From contig JBGUEO010000012.1 in assembly GCA_041821315.1 (NCBI GenBank), positions 46,014-110,013 of the forward strand: a DNA stretch of 64,000 bases, written 5' to 3'. This document shows, one piece after another, positions 20,013 through 28,197 of the stretch; positions within the stretch are counted from its first letter, which is position 1, and each line of letters opens with the position of its first letter. A program made the position numbers and the translations under genes. Under the pieces are notes generated by a model, which worked only from the letters and a program-made list of their open reading frames with translations, had not been told where the DNA came from and made no database searches. This DNA comes from DIGJ01 sp041821315. GTDB lineage: Bacteria; Bacillota; Clostridia; Lachnospirales; Lachnospiraceae.

Positions 20013-20465
20013 TTGCATTGCATTTTAAAATTCACAATGATATTATGGTATGCGGTAACAAAAGGAACGGCAAATCTTATATTTCCGGCAGACAAGATGA
20101 AGACCTTTATCAATTTATGTATGCATGAGGAAGCATCCGGATATGAAGGGATGGAGTTTCATGATATCGACTTTGATATTATAAAAGAAATCGGAAATAT
20201 CATACTAAACTGTATTATGGGAGAAACGGGGAATTTTTTAAATATTAATTTCGACTATTCCCTTCCAGAAGTACAGGTATTTAATCAAGATGATTTTCGT
20301 CAAAACCTTATAACACGTGAGAATTGCTATATTTTGGTTTTGTATATTACATTTTTAGTTGGAGATACACATATCGAAGGAGCAATTATTGTGGATTTGA
20401 CGCTTAATTCATTGAATGAGTTGCTTTTAAAAGTTGGACAGATTGAGGATGGACTTTATGAATGA
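20013..20465 (+). CDS. CheC/CheX-like protein lacking its N-terminal half
   Basis: 150 residues from a TTG start, or 142 from ATG at 20037; neither has a convincing ribosome site. The motif IDFDIIKEIGNIILNCIMGE resembles the CheC/CheX phosphatase signature (E-x2-N). Related clostridial proteins have about 200 residues with a first such repeat upstream, before a TALLVFP-like strand. Here only that strand (GTANLIFP) and the second half are present, directly behind the kinase stop. It overlaps the PAS-GGDEF gene, an arrangement known for CheC-like regulators. It may be a 5'-deleted relic or a short working form. Confidence 0.6.
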   Translation: MHCILKFTMILWYAVTKGTANLIFPADKMKTFINLCMHEEASGYEGMEFHDIDFDIIKEIGNIILNCIMGETGNFLNINFDYSLPEVQVFNQDDFRQNLITRENCYILVLYITFLVGDTHIEGAIIVDLTLNSLNELLLKVGQIEDGLYE

Positions 20466-21402
20466 AATGACATATGAACTACTAGATCACATAAGTGAGG
20501 GGATTTTGATTTTAAATGATAAGTTAGAACTTATTTATTGGAATCAGCAAATGGAGCGAATCACAAAGTGTGAGCAACCTTTTTTAGCTTTTCAGCCAAT
20601 TGAACAGGCAATGCCAAATTTATCCAAAAAATGTTTTATGGATGCTTTTTTAGAAGTCAGTGAAAATGGATTGCTTCGTTTTTTTTCCGCTATGATGCAT
20701 CGCGAACTGGTTATTCGTTCGGAATATTTTAATTTAAAAATTGAACGAATAAAGAACGAGGGAGAACAATGTGTGCTCTTGGAATTTATGAACGTAAGTA
20801 GCCAGATTTCGCAAATCAATGAATTGAAAATATATGTAAAAGAGCTATGGATGGCGAATAAAGAGTTAAGAGAAAAGGAAAAAATAATAAGAAACCTTGC
20901 GTATTATGATAAATTGACAAAGGTGGCAAACCGAACCTTGTTTTATGAATTGGCAGAAGACGTATTTGATAAGGCCAAAGGAAAGAATACTTTGATTGGA
21001 CTTATGTTTATTGATGTCAATAAATTTAAAACAGTGAATGATACCTATGGACATGAAATAGGAGATCAAATCCTCGTTCGGGTAGCCGACATGTTAGTTC
21101 AGGCAACGCGGCAACATGATGTCGTAGCAAGATATGGAGGAGATGAATTTTTGGTACTTTTGCCCAGTCTTAAGGACAGGAATAATATTGAAATCATAGC
21201 ATCTAGGATTATTAATTTTAAAAATAGACCATTGATGCTCGATGGACATTCGATATCAATCACGTTAAGTATGGGAATTGCGTTTTATCCTTATGATGCA
21301 CAAAGTATCGAACAATTAATTATAGAAGCAGATAAGGCTATGTATATGGCGAAAAGACAGGACGGAGAAGACAATTACTGCCGTAGTGCATGTAATTTAT
21401 AG
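20458..21402 (+). CDS. PAS-GGDEF diguanylate cyclase
   Basis: 314 residues, predicted cytoplasmic. An N-terminal PAS-like domain (about 5-115; LLDHISEGILILNDKLELIY) and a coiled linker (115-145) precede the GGDEF domain (about 147-310). The active-site loop is intact as YGGDEF, with GGDEF at 227-231. The inhibitory I-site RxxD is RQHD at 218-221. It should therefore make cyclic di-GMP from two GTP and show product inhibition. The ATG at 20458 is preceded by TTGAGGATGG and overlaps the end of the CheC-like gene by 8 bp, indicating translational coupling. Confidence 0.93.
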   Translation: MNEMTYELLDHISEGILILNDKLELIYWNQQMERITKCEQPFLAFQPIEQAMPNLSKKCFMDAFLEVSENGLLRFFSAMMHRELVIRSEYFNLKIERIKNEGEQCVLLEFMNVSSQISQINELKIYVKELWMANKELREKEKIIRNLAYYDKLTKVANRTLFYELAEDVFDKAKGKNTLIGLMFIDVNKFKTVNDTYGHEIGDQILVRVADMLVQATRQHDVVARYGGDEFLVLLPSLKDRNNIEIIASRIINFKNRPLMLDGHSISITLSMGIAFYPYDAQSIEQLIIEADKAMYMAKRQDGEDNYCRSACNL

Positions 21403-21439
21403 AAGGAATAGAGACAGATATTTGGGTCTCTATTCCTTC
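21402..21439. terminator. Bidirectional terminator between convergent genes
   Basis: Perfect 14-bp stem: GAAGGAATAGAGAC (21402-21415) and GTCTCTATTCCTTC (21426-21439). TTTTCTTTTTC follows on the plus strand. The stem begins at the last base of the GGDEF stop and covers the stop of the minus-strand XRE gene, so it serves both genes. Confidence 0.9.
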
Positions 21440-21795
21440 TTTTCTTTTTCTGATTGTAAAAACTTTGCATAAGCGAAGAGTTTATCTGCTTCGCTTCCTT
21501 TGGCAACATCGAAGAGTAGTCTTAAGTCCTTGTTTTCAAAAATCTCCTGTGCGACTTTTGTCGTTTCTTCATTCAAATAATAAGGTCGAATGGAAGCATC
21601 TATTTCCTCCCCTGTCATAAGGTATTCAACACTTACACCAAAATAGTTCGCGATTTTTTTCATTTTATCTTGCTTTGGTGTACTGATTCCATTTTTCCAA
21701 GCACTAAAAACAGATTGTGCAATCCCAGTATCCTTTGATATCCGGTAGGTTGTAATCCCTCTGGTTTGTAATAATTGCTCAAAGATAGTATACAT
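21430..21795 (-). CDS. XRE-family transcriptional regulator
   Basis: 121 residues. The HTH_3 domain (about 4-62) is clear: YRISKDTGIAQSVFSAWKNG, then PKQDKMKKIANYFGVSVEYLMTG. A C-terminal tail of about 55 residues (helical, ending SEKEKKE) may be for dimerisation or ligand binding. It is divergent from a shorter paralogue at 22037 with the same N-terminal layout. The shared 240-bp region holds repeated operator-like sites, so auto- and cross-regulation is likely. It resembles phage or mobile-element repressors, but no phage genes are adjacent. Confidence 0.9.
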   Translation of the reverse strand: MYTIFEQLLQTRGITTYRISKDTGIAQSVFSAWKNGISTPKQDKMKKIANYFGVSVEYLMTGEEIDASIRPYYLNEETTKVAQEIFENKDLRLLFDVAKGSEADKLFAYAKFLQSEKEKKE

Positions 21796-21849
21796 AATAA
21801 GTCACCTTTCATAAATCAGAATTACTTTAAATAACAATAGTAAAAACTA

Positions 21850-21878
21850 TTGACTAAGACTAAAATATGGTGTAATAT
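21850..21878 (+). promoter_or_regulatory. Sigma-A promoter towards the small XRE gene
   Basis: TTGACT (21850-21855), a 17-bp spacer, then TAATAT (21873-21878). Transcription would start near 21885 and give a leader of about 150 nt before the TTG start at 22037. Two of the three operator-like repeats lie downstream of the -10 box, where a bound regulator could block elongation or initiation. Confidence 0.6.
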
Positions 21879-21879
21879 A

Positions 21880-21911
21880 CAAATATACTTCATATAACAA
21901 AAGTATATTTG
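21880..21911. promoter_or_regulatory. Perfect palindromic operator candidate
   Basis: CAAATATACTT (21880-21890) and AAGTATATTTG (21901-21911) are exact inverted 11-mers around CATATAACAA. The site lies on the start point of the promoter at 21850-21878 and overlaps the middle TAACAAAAGTA repeat. This placement suits a dimeric XRE repressor. Confidence 0.5.
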
Positions 21912-22036
21912 TAAGGGTAGTTTTGATATACGAATTACTGCGTGAATATGAATTGCTTCAAGTAACAAAAGTAAGTATATCATAATTCCGAAGTATTTTC
22001 AAGAGTCAATGCATGGTTGAAAGGAGGGGGCTTTTT

Positions 22037-22240
22037 TTGTACGAGAAATTTCGTAAATTAATCAATGAGCGTGGAATCACGCCATATCGCGTATCGATGG
22101 ACACTGGAATCGCACAGTCGTGCTTAAGTGACTGGAAAAATGGAAGGAGTAATCCAAAGGTGGATAAACTGGTAACAATCGCCAGGTATTTGGGGGTATC
22201 CATTGAGGATTTGATTGATACTAGTATCGAGAATAAGTGA
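22037..22240 (+). CDS. Small XRE-family regulator with TTG start
   Basis: 67 residues, essentially a lone HTH_3 domain: YRVSMDTGIAQSCLSDWKNG, then PKVDKLVTIARYLGVSIEDL. The TTG at 22037 is chosen because AAAGGAGGGGG ends 7 bases before it and the resulting MYEKFRKLINERGITPYR aligns with MYTIFEQLLQTRGITTYR of the divergent paralogue. A start at 22013 would place the ribosome site inside the gene. It lacks the C-terminal tail of its neighbour and may compete with it at the shared operators. Confidence 0.88.
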   Translation: MYEKFRKLINERGITPYRVSMDTGIAQSCLSDWKNGRSNPKVDKLVTIARYLGVSIEDLIDTSIENK

Positions 22241-22400
22241 AAAAACCGTAGGAAATACTCATTAACTCTGAAATTCTTACGAAATACTAAAATTTGCAAA
22301 TTTAAGTTATAGATACTTGAATTTAATTGCAACTTAAGTTAGAATGAAAGAAGGACTTTATATGATTTAGTATTTTATAGCATGAACTAGGAGGAGTTAA

Positions 22401-24173
22401 ATGAAAAACATGAAGAAAATTATGAAAAGGGCAATCGTTGTTACATTAGCATGTGCGATGGTAGCTGGAACGGCTGTTCCAACACAATTTGTAAAAGCGG
22501 CAGCTAAGACATCCATTGTTATATCGAATAAACGGACGGTAATGGTGGCTGGAAGAAAGTATAATGTAAAAACAAAGGATGCCAAAAGCTTTCAATCAAG
22601 CAATGCAAAGGTTGCAACGATATCAAAGACGGGTGTGATTACCCCTAAGAAAACAGGGTACGTAACCATTTCAGCTATAGTAGATGGCAAAAAGGTTAAG
22701 ACTAAATTCTTATCCGTAAGCAAACGAGGAGTGACAAGTTCTCAGGGTAAAATTGATAAGATGTTAGCCGCACCAAATGTAAAGAAAATTACAATCAAGA
22801 GTTCAAAAGACAATAGCTATGTTATCGACAAAGGGAATTATACAAAGAAAACATTAGTTATAAATGCTCCGTTATCCGATGTGAAAAATAGCGGAAGCTT
22901 TGCTAAGATTGTAGTAAGGGATGTAAAAAATGGAACACTCACAAATTATGCAAAAAATAAATTCGTAATAACGGATGATAATTTTAAATTTATTGAAAAA
23001 GCAAAAGGTTCTAGCTTTGAGGTAAGAAAGGGTTCTACCGGAACGCTTAAAGTATCAGGAAAAGATGTAACGATAGCGAGTGAGGGTGATTTGAATCTTT
23101 TATCTACCGATAAAGCTACGTTTGGTATCCTGACAATAAAGGGCGGAACGTTTACCGTTGATGCAAGCAAGATGCCTGGTATTAAAGGAATCGTAGTAGA
23201 AGGAAAAGCAGATATCAAAATTGTTGGTAAGACAAATGCTAATATTCCAATCACAATCAAAGACACAGCAGAAGGAACAACATTAGATACAAGCTGCTCT
23301 GTAAAACTACAGGTAGAAGCAAAATCAGAGATTAAGTTAACGGATGCAGCAGGCGGCAGCGAAATCAAAGCAGCAAAGGACATCACTGCTAAAATTAGTG
23401 TTGATAAATCCGTAAAAGGAACCGTAGCAGTTGGTATTATTGGATCTGATACAGTGAAGACGGTAAACGCAGGTGCTGAAGTATCGGTAGCTAAAGATGG
23501 AACTATCACAGAAGCAAATGGTGCGATTGGCGGCGGAGGTTTTACACCTGCAGTTGTATCGGTTAAAGCTACATATGATGGTACAAATACAAAATATGAA
23601 GTGGTAAACGCTGGAAGCTTTAATAGCCTAACAAGCTATGATGTAAAGGTAGTGACAGCAACAAGAACCGAAACGGTAACGATAAATAAAGCTCTTATGG
23701 AAGAAGTAGAGAAACTTATTGATGACAGCGATACTACTTTAAAGGATCTTTGGAAGACAACGACGAATGAGGTTACAAAAATATATGGAAGTGTTACAGC
23801 AGTAATTACTACACCGGATTCCAATGTACCAGAAAGTAAATTAGTTGCATTTACTGCACCAAATAATACATCCATTAACAATAAGACTTATCGCGTTGTT
23901 TTGGATGACACACAAAATTTGGTTACCATTCAGAATGTAGTATCTGGTTCCAAAGTTTATAAAATTACAAAAACAGACGCAAATAATTTAACAATCGATG
24001 TAAATAATGGAGAAACTGTATACACGGTACTAAGAAACACTGATAATACACAGATTGTTGTAACTAAAGTTGGTGGTGCAAGTTATACCATTAAAACGGA
24101 TGCAACACATACTTATTTTACAATTAATGGAGATACCACTAAAAAAGTAATCATTAGTAATGTAGTACAATAG
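22401..24173 (+). CDS. Secreted protein with N-terminal Big_2 Ig-like domain
   Basis: 590 residues. A signal peptide (about 1-34, cut near VKA-AAK) is followed by a Big_2-type Ig domain (about 36-110; FQSSNAKVATISKTGVITPKKTG). Then comes a long beta-rich, Lys/Thr/Val-rich region (about 115-370) that looks like a stacked or helical repeat fold. A Gly-rich hinge (GAIGGGGFTP, about 373-382) precedes a C-terminal beta region (385-590). AGGAGG precedes the ATG. A 160-bp upstream gap holds AT-rich palindromes such as AAATTTGCAAATTT. Probably cell-surface or matrix protein; function unknown. Confidence 0.8.
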   Translation: MKNMKKIMKRAIVVTLACAMVAGTAVPTQFVKAAAKTSIVISNKRTVMVAGRKYNVKTKDAKSFQSSNAKVATISKTGVITPKKTGYVTISAIVDGKKVKTKFLSVSKRGVTSSQGKIDKMLAAPNVKKITIKSSKDNSYVIDKGNYTKKTLVINAPLSDVKNSGSFAKIVVRDVKNGTLTNYAKNKFVITDDNFKFIEKAKGSSFEVRKGSTGTLKVSGKDVTIASEGDLNLLSTDKATFGILTIKGGTFTVDASKMPGIKGIVVEGKADIKIVGKTNANIPITIKDTAEGTTLDTSCSVKLQVEAKSEIKLTDAAGGSEIKAAKDITAKISVDKSVKGTVAVGIIGSDTVKTVNAGAEVSVAKDGTITEANGAIGGGGFTPAVVSVKATYDGTNTKYEVVNAGSFNSLTSYDVKVVTATRTETVTINKALMEEVEKLIDDSDTTLKDLWKTTTNEVTKIYGSVTAVITTPDSNVPESKLVAFTAPNNTSINNKTYRVVLDDTQNLVTIQNVVSGSKVYKITKTDANNLTIDVNNGETVYTVLRNTDNTQIVVTKVGGASYTIKTDATHTYFTINGDTTKKVIISNVVQ

Positions 24174-24194
24174 GGACTCTGATTCACGACTGAT

Positions 24195-24236
24195 AAAAAA
24201 CCTCTCTTAGTATTGTCTTACTAAGCGAGGTTTTTT
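24195..24236 (+). terminator. Rho-independent terminator after the Ig-like protein gene
   Basis: The A-run and CCTC at 24195-24204 pair with GAGG and TTTTTT at 24227-24236. CTTAGT/ACTAAG extends the stem, with CT opposite CG as an internal mismatch. The gene at 24276 starts 40 bp later, so the second Ig-like gene is either read through or has its own promoter. Confidence 0.85.
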
Positions 24237-24275
24237 CCTACGTCGATGGCAAAAAAAGGAATAGAGGCATGCAGA

Positions 24276-25295
24276 ATGAAAATTAAGAAAAAGCTTTTTT
24301 CGCTAATACTAATTGCGACACTTATTATTGCACAAGCAGTACCGATACAAGCGGCAACCTCGGTTCGTATGAACAAGACAAAGGTTTCCCTGTATGTTGG
24401 AACGAGAACAAAGCTTTCTCTCAAAACTAAGACGAGGAAGACGTTAGTTTGGAAAAGCAGCGATACTTCCATCGTGAAGGTGAGTAAACGAGGTTCCATA
24501 AAGGCTGTAAAGGCGGGTAAGGCAACGATAACTGTCAAATTAAAGGGAACAAAACAAAAGGCAAAATGCAGTGTAGTGGTAGGGGCGTATGCAACTACAA
24601 TTACCCTTGATTCCGCTGGAACGGTTATCTTGGATGCGGGAAAGACGTCCCAGATAAAAGCAGGTGTTGCACCAAATACAGTATTGACGAGTGCGCTTAT
24701 CTTTACGAGCAAAGATAGCAGTATTGCAACTGTCGATAAAGAAGGAGTAATCACTGCAGTATCGACAGGACTTACCGAGGTAACGATAAAAGCAAAGGCA
24801 GTTAATAAAAAGAAACATCGCTTGACAAAGACGATACAAGTGGTAGTCAACCAGGCAGCCAACGAGCAGGATACATCCGGTGGCGGAGATTCTGGGAGCC
24901 CGGGGGGCGGGTCAGGTGATGGCGGAGGTACGCAGCCGACCGCTTTAGTAAATACGATAACAAGTGGAACCACTAAAACGTATATATTAAACAAATCTTA
25001 TACCGATTCGGTAACGGTGGGGATGACAGTCAATGGCCAAACGTGGAAGTATACGGGTAAGGTAAACTCAATTCTAAACAATTTGTGTAATACCTATACG
25101 ACAGAGACAAACACAGCAGGAACGATCTGCGCAACGAGAAATGTTGGAGACGAATGGTGGACGTTGACTGACCCATCCAACCAAAATGCACTGCTTTTTA
25201 AAGTGAAAGCAGATCTGACTTCTGATGGAAATACAAATTATGGGCAGATCGTGATAGAACAAGGAACTGGAACGGTAACGGTAACGGTTTATTAA
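24276..25295 (+). CDS. Secreted Big_2 Ig-like protein with Gly-rich hinge
   Basis: 339 residues from ATG 24276, where GAGG lies 8 bases upstream. A signal peptide (about 1-28, VPIQA-ATS) and two Big_2-type Ig repeats (about 30-105 and 108-195) follow; the repeats read VWKSSDTSIVKVSKRGSIKA and FTSKDSSIATVDKEGVITAV. A Gly/Ser hinge (about 203-222) precedes a C-terminal beta domain of about 110 residues with NVGDEWWTLTDPSNQNALLF. No LPXTG or membrane anchor was seen. The layout parallels the protein at 22401 (Ig part, Gly hinge, beta domain). It lies upstream of an anchored protein and a sortase. Confidence 0.8.
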   Translation: MKIKKKLFSLILIATLIIAQAVPIQAATSVRMNKTKVSLYVGTRTKLSLKTKTRKTLVWKSSDTSIVKVSKRGSIKAVKAGKATITVKLKGTKQKAKCSVVVGAYATTITLDSAGTVILDAGKTSQIKAGVAPNTVLTSALIFTSKDSSIATVDKEGVITAVSTGLTEVTIKAKAVNKKKHRLTKTIQVVVNQAANEQDTSGGGDSGSPGGGSGDGGGTQPTALVNTITSGTTKTYILNKSYTDSVTVGMTVNGQTWKYTGKVNSILNNLCNTYTTETNTAGTICATRNVGDEWWTLTDPSNQNALLFKVKADLTSDGNTNYGQIVIEQGTGTVTVTVY

Positions 25296-25308
25296 AGAGG
25301 TGCATCCA

Positions 25309-25935
25309 ATGAAATATAAAAACAGGATAATCGTAGGAAGCTTGCTTCTTGCAATGGCGATTCCGACGATAGCCCATGCAGGTAATATCAATGGAAATGA
25401 ACAATCGGTTCTAGGCATTGTTCAGGGTGGATTTGAATATGACGGTGTATACTACACGGCAGCTCCGGGATATGTCGATAAAGTGCGCAGCTATTTGGCA
25501 CAAGATGACATTGACCTAACGGCAGAACAGGCGAGTGAAGCGGCATCAGAAATCTATGCAAACATTCAGACGGGTATTACGGAAGGCTATATCATACCAA
25601 ATGAAACCGTTGATAAAACGAGTATTGATGAGCCAGATCCTTTGGAAGAGAAACCTACAGATGGTTCAAAATCGAAGGATAAAAAAGAATCAAAAGAGCC
25701 AACAGAAGTACAACCAGAAGAACAAAAGCAAGTTGTTATAAGTGCAAGCTCTGGTATGGTAGAAGCAATTGATTCCGATGGGAATCAGTTATTTGTATCG
25801 GAATCGGTAATCAAAGATACGGGATATAATTTATCTGGAGGCATGATTGTACTTGTATTTTTAATAATAGGGATAGGACTGTGTATGATGCTTACAATGA
25901 AATATCAATTACTCGCTTATAAGGATGAGTCATAA
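25309..25935 (+). CDS. Exported protein with C-terminal membrane anchor
   Basis: 208 residues. A signal peptide (cut after AHA, near residue 24) and a short domain (25-110; GGFEYDGVYYTAAPGYVDKV) are followed by a charged Lys/Glu/Asp/Pro-rich linker (about 105-145). One transmembrane helix (GMIVLVFLIIGIGLCMMLTM, about 178-197) ends the exported part; a short tail follows. The start at 25309 has AAAGAGG 8 bases upstream. No LPXTG-like motif precedes the helix. Its last 11 bp overlap the sortase gene, so the two are coupled. Family not recognised. Confidence 0.75.
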   Translation: MKYKNRIIVGSLLLAMAIPTIAHAGNINGNEQSVLGIVQGGFEYDGVYYTAAPGYVDKVRSYLAQDDIDLTAEQASEAASEIYANIQTGITEGYIIPNETVDKTSIDEPDPLEEKPTDGSKSKDKKESKEPTEVQPEEQKQVVISASSGMVEAIDSDGNQLFVSESVIKDTGYNLSGGMIVLVFLIIGIGLCMMLTMKYQLLAYKDES

Positions 25936-26590
25936 CTTAAAAAAGGTATTGGGATATATTTTTATGCCATGCCTTTTTATACTGCTCTCCTACGGGCTAT
26001 ACCTTTTAGCAGGTACGCCGATAGAACACTATATATCCACACAGATTTATGCAGCCATTGAAATGGGGAATCCTGACTACCAATTCATCCTTCCTAAGGA
26101 CAAGGAACTGGTGAATCAAGATCAAGATACAAAGGAAACGGTTAAAACAAGCGAGATAAAAAACCCTTCCGTTGGAGAACAATATGGCATGATTACCTGT
26201 AAGGATATCGATTTGAGGGCACCACTTTATTTTGGTGATACGGATGAAATTTTAGAGGATGGCGTCGGTCAATATGCTAAGAGTAAAATGCCTGGATTTG
26301 GAGGGTGTATCTTAGTAGGCGGGCATGATTCTACTTTTTTTGCGCCATTAGAAACCATAGAAGTTGGGCAAAAAGTTGTCATAAATACCGAGTATGGCGC
26401 ATATACTTATGAAGTGCGTGAAACGAAGGTAGTAAAAACAGAGGATATCGCTGCTTGTCGGCTAGAGAGCGAAGAGGAACAATTGGTGCTCTATACTTGT
26501 TATCCATTTGGTAAGGTGCTGCGTGCGCGTGATGAACGGTATTTTGTTTATTGCGATAAGGTATCTGGACCGATTGTAGAGGAGGACTGA
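25925..26590 (+). CDS. Sortase (class D-like)
   Basis: 221 residues with one N-terminal membrane anchor (about 8-28). The catalytic triad is visible: His134 in VGGHDSTFF, Cys192 in LYTCYPFG and Arg205 in DERYFVYC. Sortases cleave a sorting motif of exported proteins and join them to the cell wall. Its gene overlaps that of the anchored protein upstream and precedes an unknown membrane protein 2 bp later. No typical LPXTG substrate was found in the window, so the substrates are probably elsewhere or use an unusual signal. Confidence 0.9.
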   Translation: MSHNLKKVLGYIFMPCLFILLSYGLYLLAGTPIEHYISTQIYAAIEMGNPDYQFILPKDKELVNQDQDTKETVKTSEIKNPSVGEQYGMITCKDIDLRAPLYFGDTDEILEDGVGQYAKSKMPGFGGCILVGGHDSTFFAPLETIEVGQKVVINTEYGAYTYEVRETKVVKTEDIAACRLESEEEQLVLYTCYPFGKVLRARDERYFVYCDKVSGPIVEED

Positions 26591-26592
26591 CG

Positions 26593-27432
26593 ATGATGAA
26601 AATGTCGAAATACCGACTGAGAAATTTGATAAGTAGTCTCATCTCTTTCTTTTTAAGTCTATTACTTACCATTTTGTTTTTATCCATTAGTTTTCGGGTA
26701 GGAATTTGCAGTCAGGAGATTTTTTTGCATAGTGTATCAAACAGCGATTATTATGAAGTATTGTATGATAAATTAAGCAGTCATATGTATGCACTGCTTG
26801 ACCGGGCAAAGCTGCCAGAACGTGTAGGAGAAGGGGTTATATCCGAGAGTCAGGTGTATATCGATGGCAAGGTATATATCAATTCGGTTCTCAAAGGGAA
26901 ACATCCATCCATTGAAACTACAGAGATTGAAGACAAGCTTCGAAGTAATATCGAGAACTATCTGACGGAGCAGAGTATTCCGCTCGAACCTATGAAGGAT
27001 GGCATTGATGAAATTATTGACACGGTAGTCATTGATTATAAAAACAGCCTTCAGTTTAAACTTGCGGATTATTTTTATGACTATTCCGCTTCCTATGCAA
27101 CATGGGAAAATCGTATCCTGATTTTTAACTTGATTGTTGATCCTATTTTAATTTTGTTTTTGTTATTTTTGCATCGCAAAAAGCATCACGCACTCCGCTA
27201 TGTATCATATGCGGCAATCAGTGCAACGATAGCAAATACACTTTTTGTTATGTATCGTATGCGAGTCGTAGAAAGTCATAGTATATTACAAGGCGATACC
27301 TTCTATCAGCAAATGGTGCATAGTTATATCAAGGATGGGATTGCACAAGGATATTATATTAGCATAGCAGGAGGAATCCTATTTTTGATATCGCTTAGCA
27401 TTACACAAATTTTGAAACGGCATAAATCGTAA
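26593..27432 (+). CDS. Membrane protein of unknown function
   Basis: 279 residues. One N-terminal membrane helix (about 14-36) is followed by an extracellular region of about 130 residues (GEGVISESQVYIDGKVYINS). Three further helices lie at about 176-195, 204-222 and 254-273. AGAGGAGG precedes the ATG by 7 bases. It is in the sortase operon and just before cpsB, 12 bp later, so it may be co-transcribed with the capsule genes. No catalytic motif seen. Confidence 0.7.
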   Translation: MMKMSKYRLRNLISSLISFFLSLLLTILFLSISFRVGICSQEIFLHSVSNSDYYEVLYDKLSSHMYALLDRAKLPERVGEGVISESQVYIDGKVYINSVLKGKHPSIETTEIEDKLRSNIENYLTEQSIPLEPMKDGIDEIIDTVVIDYKNSLQFKLADYFYDYSASYATWENRILIFNLIVDPILILFLLFLHRKKHHALRYVSYAAISATIANTLFVMYRMRVVESHSILQGDTFYQQMVHSYIKDGIAQGYYISIAGGILFLISLSITQILKRHKS

Positions 27433-27444
27433 AGGAGAGGGCAG

Positions 27445-28179
27445 ATGAAGGACAACGGATTTTATGATGTGCATATACACCTTCTTCCAGGTGTTGACGA
27501 TGGAGCAAGTTCAATGGATATTACAAGGCAAATGCTTCAACGAGCATATGACCAAGGCGTTCGTGTCTTGATTGCTACCCCTCATTATATAAGCGCTACC
27601 ACTACTATGACAAAAGATACGAGACTAGAAATCCTTGAGGAAGTAAGAAAAGAGGCAATCTCCATTGCACCCGATTTGAGGGTTGAGATGGGGAATGAAT
27701 TATATTATTCCGAAAGTATTCTCGCAGATCTTTTAGAGGGAAAGGCAGCAACCATGTGTGATAGCGATTATGTGCTGGTTGAATTTGCTACGAATGTAGC
27801 CTATAAGGAATTATATCGTGGTATGAGGCGGTTTGTAGAAGCGGGATATCGGCCAATCCTTGCTCATGTGGAACGCTATGACTGTCTATGGAAAGAATAT
27901 GCAAAACTGAAAGAATTGATTTCTCTTGGTGCATACATCCAAATGAATGCAGAGAGCCTGATGGGAGGATTTTTAGACGGACGTGCAGCATACTGCCGCA
28001 AGCTAATCCTCCTCGGATATGTACATCTCATTGGAAGTGATGCGCATGGAATCGAAAATCGGCCGCCTCTTATGCTAGATGCAGTAAAAATGCTTATAAA
28101 AAAACGGATACCGGAGGATGAATTAGAAAAAATATTTTTCTATAATCCGGAACGAATGATACAGAATAAATACATATAA
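27445..28179 (+). CDS. cpsB: CpsB-type tyrosine-protein phosphatase (PHP fold)
   Basis: 244 residues. The PHP metal-binding start DVHIHLLPGVDDGA has His10 and His12; further metal ligands lie in IATPHY, GNELYY, LAHVERY and GSDAHG. This manganese-dependent phosphatase removes phosphate from the CpsD tyrosine tail and controls capsule production. AAAGGAGAGG precedes the ATG. It heads the classic cpsB-cpsC-cpsD order. Confidence 0.95.
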   Translation: MKDNGFYDVHIHLLPGVDDGASSMDITRQMLQRAYDQGVRVLIATPHYISATTTMTKDTRLEILEEVRKEAISIAPDLRVEMGNELYYSESILADLLEGKAATMCDSDYVLVEFATNVAYKELYRGMRRFVEAGYRPILAHVERYDCLWKEYAKLKELISLGAYIQMNAESLMGGFLDGRAAYCRKLILLGYVHLIGSDAHGIENRPPLMLDAVKMLIKKRIPEDELEKIFFYNPERMIQNKYI

Positions 28180-28197
28180 CAAAGGAGAGTTCCCTTT

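Larger units (their letters stand above)
21827..21976. repeat. Three spaced TAACAAAAGTA-type repeats (candidate XRE operators)
   Basis: Three similar 19-bp copies lie in the space between the divergent XRE genes: 21827-21845 (core ATAACAATAGTA), 21890-21908 (ATAACAAAAGTA) and 21958-21976 (GTAACAAAAGTA). They are offset by 63 and 68 bp, about six helical turns, so they would lie on the same face of the DNA. This fits looping or cooperative repressor binding, but no footprint data support it. Confidence 0.5.

Noticed and set aside
21430..22240. Prophage immunity region
   Set aside because: The paired XRE genes look phage-like, but no integrase, excisionase, att repeats or structural genes were seen nearby.
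22946..23509. Long minus-strand reading frame opposite the secreted Ig-like gene
   Set aside because: It is a mirror of a Thr/Val/Lys-rich gene; no ribosome site and low-complexity hydrophobic text. The plus-strand gene has signal peptide and domain evidence.
24221..24994. 257-codon minus-strand frame with a Pro-rich stretch
   Set aside because: The Pro-rich part is the complement of the Gly-rich hinge of the plus-strand gene; it also runs into the terminator at 24195-24236.
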